Assembly: GCA_907165275.2 (NCBI GenBank)
Contig: OU015672.1
Coordinates: forward strand, 5,066,501-5,130,500
DNA: 64,000 bases
DNA from: Zygaena filipendulae
Lineage: Eukaryota; Arthropoda; Insecta; Lepidoptera; Zygaenidae
Direction of reading: 5' to 3'
Shown: piece after piece, positions 44,244 through 54,654 of the stretch
Layout of the letters: each line of letters begins with the position of its first letter
Numbering within the stretch: position 1 is the stretch's first letter
The notes under the pieces: generated by a model
Database searches by the model: none
What the model was told of the DNA's origin: nothing
The model's input: only the letters and a program-made list of their open reading frames with translations
Position numbers and translations under genes: made by a program

Positions 44244-44602
44244 AATCATACATACAGCCGAATGCATAACCTTTTCCTTTCTGGAAGTCGGTTAAAAAGG
44301 GTCATGGTCATAGTGAATCAAGGACTAGTTCAAACCTACCTGTAAAAAATTCCATCGCGATCCAATTGTCATACCTTCAAGTCAATTATCCCGTAATTAC
44401 AAAAACACATAATTAGCGGAACTCATCGACGGTAATTAACACTTTTAGCATTTACAATAAAAACCTTTTAACACAATATAAATATCTCATAGTACTTAGT
44501 TTGTATACAATATATTTTATGAGCTTAAAATAAAAATAACATTTTACCAAAGGATATAAGATATTTGCATTTGACAGTAATGTGATTATTTATTGTGACC
44601 CC

Positions 44603-44655
44603 AGACCCCAGCCTCCCAAACCAAGTTGACAATCTACAATCGTTAACGCCTCGTT
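44603..44655. mobile_element. CCAAGTTG MITE end fragment
   Basis: CTCCCAAACCAAGTTGACAA and TCTACAATCGTTAACGCC match the arm of 40025-40148. Confidence 0.4.
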
Positions 44656-44772
44656 TTTACGTCATGTCAAAAAAGTTTTTTTTGTCATACATAAATAATA
44701 ATAATAATAAAAAAAATTTAGTGACATGTATTTATAACAAAATAAAAACTGAACAAAAACTAAACATAAAAA

Positions 44773-45033
44773 TCCTACTTCCTACTTCCAACTAATATTA
44801 TAAACGCGAAAGTTTGTAAGAATATATGGATGGAAGGATGGATGGATGGATGGATGGATGGATGGATGGATAGATGTTTGTTACTCTTTCACGCAAAAAC
44901 TACTCAATGGATTTAAATGAAACTTTACAATATTATAGCTTATATATCAGATTAACACATAGCGTACTTTTTATCCCGGAATTGCCGCGATAACTCTGAA
45001 ATTAACGCAGGTGAAACCGCGGGGCACAACTAG
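44773..45033 (+). mobile_element. Helitron-like element with (ATGG)n, copy 2 (expanded)
   Basis: It carries a longer (GGAT)n run at about 44827-44872 than copies 1 and 3. CTCTTTCACGCAAAAACTAC and ACCGCGGGGCACAACTAG|T follow. Confidence 0.8.
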
Positions 45034-45287
45034 TTTATAATAAAATAAAAATAATACTCATGCATGCCAAACGGCCATACCATACGCCATATAGCCATGC
45101 CATACTTTATATATATATACATAGTTGTTCATGTGTCAACAAATGTAATTTTCACTCTCCAGATTTAGTCTTATTCAATAAGAGTATCCTTTTTACCAAG
45201 CCCCAATTTTCTTCATAATCAATTACAATAATTTTTTTTATAATCAATGGACTTCCAATTCCAAATGGTCAACCAAATTTTAATTTT

Positions 45288-45462
45288 AAGTCCGTTTTGT
45301 AGATTAATAAAAAATATTGGACACGTATTTTTTCATTTTTTACGTAATCAAAGAACACCGTTGTCACGAGACGTCACGTCGTGCTACTGTTTATAGCACG
45401 TTATTTATCTACAAGACGGACTAAATAGAATTTTGTTTTTCATACCCCGGAAACAAGCCTAT
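45288..45462 (+). mobile_element. AGTCCGTCTTGTAG MITE, copy C (internally deleted)
   Basis: AAGTCCGTTTTGTAGATTAA to ATCTACAAGACGGACTAAAT. The right flank CCCCGGAAACAAGCCTATTG is shared with copy D, so the mobile unit reaches beyond the inverted repeat. Confidence 0.7.
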
Positions 45463-45464
45463 TG

Positions 45465-46070
45465 TGGCTTTGAGATCCCCACCGGGTGCTGCCACTGCAG
45501 CTAGTATAAAATATCGCTCGAATTTTAACGAAACATAAAAATGATGAAGCTTTCAAAACAATGCATCGCGTCGGAACAAATCATGTTGGGACACACTCGT
45601 CGTGGCATTCTGGGTTAATTGTTGTAATTTACTTAATTAATTAATTGTGTTGTTTAGTTGCTTTAACTGTTGCGGTTGTGTAAATTTTGCGTTATAATAA
45701 AATATAACACTTAATAATTTTATGAATATGCGTGACATGAGAAGTTAGCTCTCTGAAATTTGGGCTAATAGTGCGTTAAATTGGCAAAAAAATATGTGAC
45801 CATTAGCAAAGGTTAAAAGCAAGCGAAAATAGAAATTTATTTATTTATTCAAACTTTACGCACAAAAATTTGCATCAAGATATATTTAACATACTTTAAA
45901 ACTCTCCCTCTCTGAATACCGTAGGTTACAAAAATTATGAAATTTATTATAAAGTAATTAGGCTAATATCATTGAAATATGAGACGTGAATTGATTTTTC
46001 TTTAAATAAATTAAAGAAAAATAAATTTAAAGATCTACTGTAATATTGTACATTGTATTGTACATATTGT
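45465..46070. other. No gene recognised
   Basis: AT-rich. A short GCAGCTAGTATA at 45499-45509 resembles a Helitron-like end without its hairpin. Confidence 0.3.
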
Positions 46071-46075
46071 AATAT

Positions 46076-46200
46076 TGGATGCCTACGTCATACAAAGAAC
46101 ACATCCTCCAAATTTCAGGTCTCTACGATCAGCGGTTTACGCTGTGCGTTGATCCATCAATCATTCAGGACAAAGCATTCTATATGTATAGAGTAGAGTA
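46076..46200 (-). mobile_element. Repeat of the TGTGCGTTGATC family, copy 1
   Basis: GGATGCCTACGTCATACAAA, CCAAATTTCAGGTCTCTACG and GCTGTGCGTTGATCCATC match the blocks of 58816-59060. Confidence 0.5.
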
Positions 46201-46574
46201 TAGATTGCATCTTTCTCTATTCGTTCCACTGAAAGTAGGTCGAACGATATGATTGCGATTTGCGATTGTTTAATTAATTTACTTTTTGTCATCTCTTAAA
46301 CCGATTGCAATCCTTGTCCACGGCCGTTTGTTCAGATATTAATTAGCTATCATAGATCAATTAGTGACGTTTTGAAATCGTTACGATGATTAGGTATATA
46401 TTTACGAAACAATCAAAATAATTTTGCAAACGAATGGCGGACAAGTTGTCGATGAAAGAAATCTAGATTGTAGAGAGGATTATTCACCTGGTAATTACGA
46501 AATAATGATCATATTATAGGATAATGAATACTTATTGATAATGATCATACTATGCAATACTATTACTAATAATG

Positions 46575-46765
46575 TAGGTATGCCAGAGTTTGGAAGGCAA
46601 ACTTCTTTGGGCATGGTAGAAAAGAGAGTTCGAGTTAAATGAAACTTGCGAGCGACTTATCCTGAAGGAACTTTGAGAAAGAGAAAGTAAGGACAACAGA
46701 CGCCTTGGATAGGTAGGCGCACTATTCATGCCAATGTCAGTCAGGGAAAACAGTAGACAGTTACA
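46575..46765 (+). pseudogene. LINE-type ORF C-terminus relic
   Basis: Read loosely across frameshifts and stops, the translation resembles the ending of non-LTR retrotransposon proteins. A GHGRK/LGHV-like stretch (TTTGGGCATGGTAGAAAAG) is followed by EGTLRKRK, a stop, GQQTPW, like the usual E-G-T-x-G-R-P-x-x-R-W pattern. It is short, broken and cannot be active. Confidence 0.4.
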
Positions 46766-46799
46766 AAGAACAAATTAAGTAAGAATAATATGATCAGGT

Positions 46800-47940
46800 A
46801 AACTTGTCATAATCCCTAGAATAGAATAGAAAAGGACATACCTACCTGGACTTACAGAAAGCTCTATAAATTATAATAAATTACATTATAATACAGAAGG
46901 AGCAGGAAATAAGATACAAATAAAGAAAAAAAAATAGGATGATGCAAAAAATAAAATGATTAAATTTACGATTACTTGCTACTGGGAGAAAATAACTGTT
47001 ATTTTAACGTCACCAAGTCATAGCAGTGAGCGGATAACTTGCTACATTTGTGACGTGGTTCTATACGTAAGTAAACGTTTATCAATTAGGTATTATGTTT
47101 TAGTCGATCGTTCGTAAGTCACGTGTAAACGATAAACAAGTTTAAGCAATTAGAGTGTATATAACAGCTTGTAATATGATTGTTGGTGATGCAACTAGAC
47201 GAATAGAGCGTATCCACTTCTGCATAGGTACGATACTGTTTCGTCTGCGCTCGCGCCGTAACGGAACGGTTACCCAATAACGCGTTACATTATTAATTTT
47301 ATACTAGTCTGTTACGAGAACTGCTTTTTTTGGACATGCTTATAGCGTTTAATGGTTTTGTAGAACGCGCTTAATTTATATTAAACTTTGCATCGTATTT
47401 GCACTGCTGGTGTAGTGGTAGGTAAACCCACAGAGCAAATAAATTAACTAGAGAGGCAGGCGCGCCACCGTTGCAAAGGAAGTTGGAGCAAATAAATAAT
47501 AATAATAATAATTTATTGTCACAAGCAAACAATTTTTTACCATATCCGTACAATAACTGGCTTCCAAACTAGCATAAGCTGTATGTTAGAAGCCAGTTAC
47601 ATATATAATTTCAAATGCTAGTTTATATTCAGTTTAGGTGCTATAGTCATAGATTTATATTTATGTTAAAACGTCATATTAACTTTGCAACTAATACCAA
47701 CATCTAAAAATAAAATGCAAAACGTCTAGCCCAGTGCTCTTTAATTCATGTTAAAAAAAAAAACCAGATTGTTTAGTTTACAAACAGTTCAGCTTTAAAA
47801 TTCAAGCACGTGCGTATTAATTAGTTTTACTCATTTAATTTCATAGCCTGTTATAATTTTAGCGTTTGTTTTTGCTTGTGTAAAAAGAATAAAAATAATA
47901 ATAATGCTAAGAGATTATCACACAGCAGAACCAAAGAAGT
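46800..47940. other. No gene; one retroposon-like tail
   Basis: GCAAATAAATAATAATAATA then TTTATTGTCAC (47488-47522) looks like a minus-strand retroposon end. AACTGGCTTCC/GAAGCCAGTT (47557-47599) forms a hairpin. Nothing else is recognised. Confidence 0.35.
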
Positions 47941-47946
47941 AAGCAG

Positions 47947-48140
47947 GGCCCTTATTCACTATGACCATAACGCGTCGCGTTAAGATAAGGCGCAACTTAA
48001 ATTGCTTTCCCTTTAAAAAAATATATTGACAACGTTTCTTTTGTCATAAAGAATATAAATTTCTTATATTTTTGCATCTGGAGCTTTTGGGATTGTGTTT
48101 TTAGAACGCGCGTTATGTTCAAGGAATGAAGTAAATATAA
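47947..48140 (+). mobile_element. CCTTATTCACTATGACC MITE, copy 3 (right end lost)
   Basis: GGGCCCTTATTCACTATGAC at the left, and TTTCTTATATTTTTGCATCT and TTTTGGGATTGTGTTTTTAG inside. The closing CATAGTGAATAAG is missing. Confidence 0.65.
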
Positions 48141-48212
48141 ATACGTACATACTCATGATACATATTATTCTACATCCTGGTTAAACACAAGAATTCATCA
48201 GTTTCATCATAT

Positions 48213-48730
48213 AATAGCTGCCCCCCGCGATTTCATCCACAGTAATTTCGGAGTTCCCATGAGAATTCCTGGAAAAAGTACTCTATGTCCTTTTTTGTTG
48301 GTACAGTAGTTTACGGTGATTAGCTGTTCCCCGTATTAATTTCGGAGTTCCCTCGGGAATTCCGGGATGAAAACTATCCTATCTTTTAAGTTGGACCATA
48401 TTATAAATGGTTACAAAATTTTATCAAAATCCGTTCTATAGTTTCGGAGTCCATCGCGGACAAACAACGTGACACGTGATTTATATATATTAGACTAGCT
48501 GTCCCCCGCGATTTCATCCGCGGTAATTTCTGAGTTCCCGCGGAGGTTGCGGGAAAAAGTACTCTATGTCCTTCAGTTCCCGAGGGAATTCCGGGATAAA
48601 AACTATCCTATCTTTTAAGTTGGACCATATTATGAATGGTTGCAAAATTTTATCAAAATCGGTTCAGTAGATTCGGAGTCCATCGCGGACAAACAACGTG
48701 ACACGGGATTTATATATATTAGATTAGATT
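48213..48730 (-). mobile_element. Composite of three Helitron-like 3' ends, copy 2
   Basis: It has the same order of blocks as 6656-7180, with 3'-end motifs at 48213, 48320 and 48495. Both end in a GATTTATATATATTAGA-type sequence. Small differences (CCCTCGGGAATT against CCCGCGGGAATT) show separate ageing. Confidence 0.75.
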
Positions 48731-48894
48731 AAGAAGATAAGATTTACTCTACGCAGTCAGGTTCGTTAACCACTAAACCAACACCTGTCAATAAAAGGTG
48801 TAATTTGAAAATAATAATTTTATATAGTTAACAGTACATTACGAATTATTAGTAGGAAACTATAATAAATAAATAATCAGTCATTAGTCGTTTA

Positions 48895-48980
48895 TGTAGA
48901 GTCAGCATCAATAAAATTTGAACAGTAACGATTCAACGGCTATTAAAACTGGTTACATATTTTTGATGTTGATGGTACCT
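48895..48980. repeat. Short inverted repeat
   Basis: GTCAGCATCAATAAAATTTG faces CATATTTTTGATGTTGATGG about 50 bases away. It is a possible very short MITE. Confidence 0.4.
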
Positions 48981-48984
48981 ACAT

Positions 48985-50390
48985 GTATTTACATCAGTGT
49001 AAATAAATGTTAAAATTGTAGACATAACCCTCGAAATTAAGAAATAAATAATTTAAATATTGCAGTTGCGACAAAAAAACATTAAGTTATCACAATTTCT
49101 ATCTTTTGGCAACAATATTTATTTACATAGATGTATAACAAAAATTATGTTATTTAAAACGAATTCAGTTCTACATTACAACAATATGAAACTTATTATT
49201 TAGTTACGGACACAACACAATGAAAGTAATTTCGTTGTAGGCTCGTTTCCAAACGGAAACTTGCGTAGTGTTTTCTTATAAGTATTGTTTGGTAATTAAT
49301 TGGACTGATTTGCTTTACATCTAGTTATTGCGTTGGGTTGTGTAGGTACCTATGTATAATAGTAGTATATCGCGTAATCTTTATCATCAAGGGACTACGT
49401 CAAAAAATATCTGCATAACATAATAATACTCGTAAATAATATATTATATCTTAATATCCACACAGCATCCGTATGATTGTGGTTGCAAAACTCGAAAAGT
49501 TGTCGATGGATTGACTTGAAATTTTGAAAGGTCGTTGTATTTTTTTTTAACCAAGATTGTCTATACATACTCCGTTTTCCGAAACTTCCATGGGAACGGT
49601 AAATATTATTTTTATCAATTTTTTACTTTTTGCCCTAACAGACAAAGGAATACTATGAACTATGCAGTTTGCTATTTTTTTGAGCAAAATAACACAAACG
49701 TAGGGGTCCTTAGCAGTACCAGAAAACCTTACAACTTTGTTTGTGCGATTTTTGTATGGTAGCGATCGTTGATGGGTCAAAGTTTGCTTTTTCCGATACA
49801 CATTCCCTAGGGTGAAACTGCGGGCAACAGCTTGATAAAAATCGGACGTATTCAATATTCATTCAAAAGATTGATTCCAATATTCCGATAAAATACGTAC
49901 ACAAGTAACACGAAACTTGATATCTATACAAGGCCGAGTATGAGCCGTGTTCGCGTATTTTCGGTAGAGGGGATAGTTCATCAGCGTCTCACTTTTCACA
50001 TTTGTGTGGTTTCACGGATTTTTATCTAATTACACATATTGGACACATCTGACTTAGCTGTATGGACTTAGTTTCCTTCCCCAAAAGGGATCAAAACAAG
50101 AAAAAGTCTTACCTAACTGTATATCCCTTAAAACTTTTATTCACCTTCTAATAGATCGGTAGTTTCTGCGTTCACTTGCGTTTTCTCTTCGTGCCGTGGT
50201 CTATTTACTGTTACCCTGTTCCTAGCGCAGATCTAAAATAACAACTGGAAATGGCTATTCTCTTGGTTTTTTTGCTATAATGAGAAAAAGGCATGCGTCA
50301 TTTATGCATAGGATCCGGACAACCGACAATGAGATCCTTAAGGCTGTATATGGGGCGTGTAAATACTCCATGCGCGGCCTTTAGGATCTC
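48985..50390. other. Mostly unrecognised; one Helitron-like relic
   Basis: CCTAGGGTGAAACTGCGGGC then AACAGCTTG at 49805-49832 is a decayed + strand Helitron-like end. Its body may extend back to about 49500. The two 75- and 102-codon frames at 49535-49855 overlap it and are not credible. Confidence 0.35.
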
Positions 50391-50399
50391 GGCTAAATC

Positions 50400-50540
50400 A
50401 TATTATCTATGTTTTTTTTAATTATTGTTATTGTAACTTTATGTAATTTTAATGTAATGGTAAATGTAATATGGGGTTTTTATGGGTGCTATGGGTTCCT
50501 GTGGCCTGAAATAAATGTTGTTATTATTATTTTTTACATC
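50400..50540 (+). mobile_element. Retroposon 3' end with (TTA)n tail
   Basis: GGGTTCCTGTGGCCTGAAAT then AAATGTTGTTATTATTATT. The GCCTGAAATAAATG end is shared with 8130-8165. Confidence 0.5.
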
Positions 50541-50964
50541 CGGAACTTATATTATTCTCGTAAACTATCCCTATTGTTATAAAATGTAAAAGTTTTAATG
50601 ATTGTTAGGTAAACCATTAAATGAAACTCGGCAAAATGGCACACAAATAGATTATAATTATCTTGGATTAAAAACATATGTAATACCTACTTTTTATCCC
50701 GGTAATATTTATGGAATCGTTCAAAAAAAAATAATATTATAGTCCTGCACTCACCGAAGCTTGTTGGCGCTGCTCAACAACGTTAATGACTCTACCATAC
50801 TTCGGATTCGGATATTATAAGGGTTTCGACTTGTGCCTTTTGACTAGGAAACCTTATTAAAGTTGTGTCTAATTCCATAGTTACAAGTTATATTTTGGCG
50901 TTAATAAAAAACTTGAAGCTCCATTTAAAAATGCCGTTGATTAAGTCTTGGGTTTCAGTTCCAT

Positions 50965-51200
50965 AGACAAATTGACAGTTTATAATATTTATCGCTATAG
51001 AAAAGTAAAGTTTGTATATACACGCCCAGACTGGAAAATGGAACCCTGTGTTCATCACACAAAGTCCACCCCCACCGGCAATCGAATTCGGAACCCTTGA
51101 TTAGCGGGTAGGTATCGTGACCTACTGCGCCAATCGGGTCGTCAGCATGACGGTACGTTAGTACGATTAAAAATTATCAACTTGGCTAAGAGGGCTGGTA
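50965..51200. mobile_element. CCAAGTTG MITE, copy 2, split by a SINE
   Basis: The left part (CAAATTGACAGTTTATAATA, TTATCGCTATAGAAAAGTAA) and right part (TTATCAACTTGGCTAAGAGG) are the two arms of the family at 40025-40148. The SINE at 51016-51142 separates them. Confidence 0.55.
51016..51142 (-). mobile_element. tRNA-derived SINE, copy 2, nested
   Basis: On the minus strand it reads GACGACCCGATTGGCGCAGT, AGGTCACGATACC, GGGTTCCGAATTCGATTGCC and TGTGTGATGAACACAGGGTT. This is the same order as copies 1 and 3. Confidence 0.75.
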
Positions 51201-51539
51201 TAGGTACGACGTTGACAACGATCTAGTGCACTGTACGCACATCTAGTGAAGAGCTATCTCCGTGTTTATCTATCGAGTCGTACACGTTACTTCCTTACCG
51301 GAGCGCGGCGCGAGCGCAGCACGCACACACGTGCACTCAACACGTGCAAATGTAATATGTATTACGAGTCACAACTAACCACGACCGATACAAAAATACC
51401 GCGAAAGTTTGTGAGTTTTTTGTTTGATGACGCTCGAAACAAAACATGCCGATCGCGCAATTTTTTATTGACATTACCTACCAAACGAAAGCCGTTAAAA
51501 CATTGCTTACATATACTATTAAAATAATATTAGAAAGCC

Positions 51540-51685
51540 AGTTCTCATCCCCATTCGAGGTCGGCAACGCACCTGCATGCCTTCTGGTGTTACAGATATG
51601 TCCATTGTCCATGGGCGGCGGTATTCACTTACCATCAAGTGTACCACTTGCTCGTTTGCCCCCTATGTCATAAAAAAAAAACATT
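51540..51685 (+). mobile_element. Retroposon 3' end with poly(A)
   Basis: GGTCGGCAACGCACCTGCAT, GGTGTTACAGATATGTCC, CATGGGCGGCGGTATTCACT, GCTCGTTTGCCCCCTATGTC and an A-run. I know this as a common lepidopteran retroposon tail. The 75-codon frame over it is a by-product. Confidence 0.6.
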
Positions 51686-51689
51686 TCGT

Positions 51690-52380
51690 ATTAGAAGCTA
51701 ATGTTGGTTAACTTTTGACCGAATTTAAATGGGCGTCAGGACCCACAGAAAGCTATTATAAAAACAAATATTACCTATGTGACATTTTATTACGATTTGA
51801 TTTTGGTAATGTCTTTATGAAATAGCGCGATCGGTCCCATGTATGCAGTAAAAAATTAAGCTATATCCATTATTGATGTTTAAAAAAGTCAATGCATGAA
51901 TTTACACCTATATATTTCTGGCACCTAATTACGTATTTGTGTTATTATACAAAAAAAAGAAGAAAAAAGGGTACTTGGTTTATGTGATTTTGTACAATTA
52001 ACATTTGATACTAGCTGTTACCTCGTTTGCATGTGTGTTTGCATGTGTGTTTGAGAACATTCACGTTCACTATCATTCGCCTGTTTAATTACACAATATA
52101 TTTATAACTACGAGTAGGTATAAAAATTCGCAGAACGAGCCACGAGGTTGTAAATTTTAATACCGTCATTATTATTTTATATCGGATCTCTGAACAATTT
52201 GTTCAAATTTTATTTGTGTTTAGTTTATAAAGTTTTAGAGTTAAATGATTTTTGTTTTATTTTTATAAACGGTGTTAGTACAAATTGAACCGTTTATTAT
52301 CTTCCTTTAGTGTTATTATAAGCTTACTTCAACAATTTATCCATTGTAATTAATAGTACGGACCGCCAAGAGGGGATTTG
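51690..52380. other. No gene recognised
   Basis: AT-rich. A Helitron-like end is at 52011-52030 (CTAGCTGTTACCTCG), followed by a small GCATGTGTGTTT repeat. Confidence 0.3.
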
Positions 52381-52384
52381 TGGA

Positions 52385-52680
52385 TTAGCTAAAGCGCGTC
52401 AGATGAACATAAGGGGGGTACCTTGCACCATGTTGAGTACCTCCACCAAATATAGGCCCTCTACACTGGTGGGTACGTCTAGAATAACCGATCAGATTAG
52501 TAAAAAAAAATCGATAACTCGAAATACTCGAGCGCGTCAGATTAAGATATGGTGGGTTAATTACATAGTGAGAAGTATGTATATGAATAATCTGACCATT
52601 TGAACGTGACGTAAAGGAGTTAGAGGATCACAAACTTGCAAAAAAAAAACGCAACTTCGACATTCTCGAGCGCAGTTGAT
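52385..52680 (-). repeat. CTCGAG-motif array, minus-oriented half
   Basis: On the minus strand the motif ATCTGACGCGCTCGAGTATT, a few bases, then a T-run of about 9 occurs with CTCGAG at 52665 and 52527, and a decayed form at about 52390. Spacing is 137-138 bases. The roughly 100 bases between motifs are not alike. Confidence 0.7.
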
Positions 52681-52791
52681 TTGTTTTTTATTTTAAAGTA
52701 AATAACTCAAGGATAGCGGGAAAAATATAATCTGCCGATTTTCATAAGCCGAAGAAACAAAAATCGTCTTCGAATCGAACGAGCAGCTGCA

Positions 52792-52978
52792 GTGAAACAT
52801 GTACCTATTCATATCTCTGTCTTTCTTTCCCTTTTACTTTTTCTCTATCTCTCACTCTCTCGCACCGTCCTCACACTACTTTCCGTCGCCATAACGTCAT
52901 CACAGTATACCACGGCGCTAAACGTGTCGAATTATAACTTTTTTTGGTCGGTTAAAATACATATTAAAATAAGTTAAG
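52792..52978 (+). promoter_or_regulatory. Candidate transcription start and first exon with strong splice donor
   Basis: A CT-rich stretch (CTTTCTTTCCC, TCTCTATCTCTCACTCTCTC) leads to TTCCGTCGCCATAACGTCAT and ends GTTAAG|GTAAGTATT at 52978/52979, a near-consensus donor. A 61-codon ATG frame (52792-52977) stops just before the donor, so it would be mostly leader sequence. It lies between the two halves of the CTCGAG array. Confidence 0.3.
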
Positions 52979-53269
52979 GTAAGTATTACATCAAACTATA
53001 GGTTCACCTTTCACTTTAATGTAATTATATATATATTATATAATAAAGCTCATCACAAAACAACGCGTTCATGTTATTATATGTAAAACGAAATGGCTTG
53101 TTTGTGCTTTAAAGTTAGTTTTGTGAATAATAATATTTTGTGAGCTTTTACATATTTCATAGAAATATAAAGTGTGTTTTTTGTAAACAAGAAATAGCTC
53201 ATAAAGTTATTAAACTTACATCAGAAATAAAAAAAAAATTAAAAATAAATCATAATTTTTGTTTCTAGC

Positions 53270-53800
53270 AGTCAGATTAATAATATCCCTCAAAATTATT
53301 GTCAGATTTTAAGCCAACATAACTTGGACTGCAAGCTGAACCTTCTGTAAAATAATCTGACACGCTCGAGTATTTCAAAATTGAGATTTTTTTTTGCATT
53401 TCCAAAAATTCGCTACTACCTTGCGTCACCTCCAAATCGGCAGATTTTCGAAGGGGTGAATTTTTAAGGCTCACTTAACATCCCCTTTGAATATCTGACG
53501 CGCTCGAGTAAATGTTTTTTTTTTTCATTTTCTCCCCTTCCGGATGGCCACCCCCACCACGCAAATGGGCAGATGAATATATTTTCGATATCAGAGACAC
53601 CTTGGAGTATCTAAACTACAATATCTGACGCGCTCGAGTATTTCCATTTTACTATTTTTTTTTACATTTTTGAAAGCCTGTAGAAGCTAAACCCACCGGT
53701 GAATGAAAAAATATCATATAACCTTATTTTGTTTGTATCTCCTAATCTTCAAAACCCAATAGGTCCCAACGACGCTCGAGTGTCTCCCGAATTAGCATCG
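53270..53800 (+). repeat. CTCGAG-motif array, plus-oriented half
   Basis: AATATCTGACGCGCTCGAGT then ATTTC and a T-run recurs with CTCGAG at 53365, 53503, 53633 and 53775 (periods 138, 130, 142). The last copy is decayed to GACGCTCGAGTGTCTC. The DNA between motifs differs from unit to unit. A partial motif (CAGATT) at 53275 and 53303 may mark an older unit. Confidence 0.75.
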
Positions 53801-53804
53801 GTAT

Positions 53805-54470
53805 CTCCCGTACTATAAGGCTTTATGTACGGTAAAGTAAAGACTCTGGACTGGTAGGTAACTCGTAAGGAAGAAGTAGGGACCCTTAATATCTTTAAAT
53901 AAACTCTTTACCTTTTTTAAAAATTCTGTTGCATTGCTAAGACATTTGTATCGTATTTGTATTATAAAATAATACTTTTTAATGTAGCATTGGTAGGTAC
54001 TTAAAGTATTTTATATTAGCGAAGATTGCTTTGAAATGTTTAACGCCGTAGATTTAAAATCAATAGAAAATTGGGATCTTGATAAAACGCCAAATTATTA
54101 TATAACTCAACGTTGGGTATTGTAAAAAAATTGAATAAAATTCATAATCAATTAACTTCTTAATTCCCAATGTCAACTAGCTATTACCTACTTGTGTAGT
54201 AACAGACAATAAAACTGCATAATATACCAACCTCCATGGTTTTCTCACAAAACAACAAGAGGCTGAATGCCGTTGTGACGTTTGCGCAAACTCGTGTTGT
54301 TTCCTTTGAAATCACGATGTGCATTACAAGTTAGCACACTTCCTCATGTCGCAAGTAGCTTGTAAGCTGTCGCGTCGAGCAAGCCGAGCATGTGGGTTAG
54401 GGACATGCGTAATTGTATAGAGTAGAAGGTAAATTGCACATTAGGTGAATGGGCTTGTCAACAAAATTTT
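53805..54470. other. No gene recognised
   Basis: AT-rich. Positions 54240-54410 are less so (GTCGCGTCGAGCAAGCCG) but hold no frame I recognise. Confidence 0.3.
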
Positions 54471-54473
54471 AGT

Positions 54474-54652
54474 TTAGCACTACAGTTTATAGCACGTTGT
54501 GACGTCACGCGACTTTTCGACTTAATGTATATCTCTGTTATTTTTTGATTACGTAAAAACATTAAAAAAATGCGTGTCCAAAATTTTTTATTAATCTACA
54601 AGACGGACTGAATAAAATTTTGATTTTCACACCCCGGAAACAAGCGCCTATT
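54474..54652 (-). mobile_element. AGTCCGTCTTGTAG MITE, copy D
   Basis: TTTATAGCACGTTGTGACGT (one TGACGTCA), TCTACAAGACGGACTGAAT and the flank CCCCGGAAACAAGCGCCTATTG shared with copy C. Confidence 0.65.
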
Positions 54653-54654
54653 GT

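Noticed and set aside
49547..49855. 102-codon minus-strand frame
   Set aside because: It covers a decayed Helitron-like end and overlaps an opposite frame of similar length.
52385..53800. CRISPR array, because of regular motifs with unlike spacers
   Set aside because: The DNA is clearly insect nuclear, spacing is 130-142 bases, the motif is not a CRISPR repeat and there are no cas genes. The regularity itself is reported as a finding.
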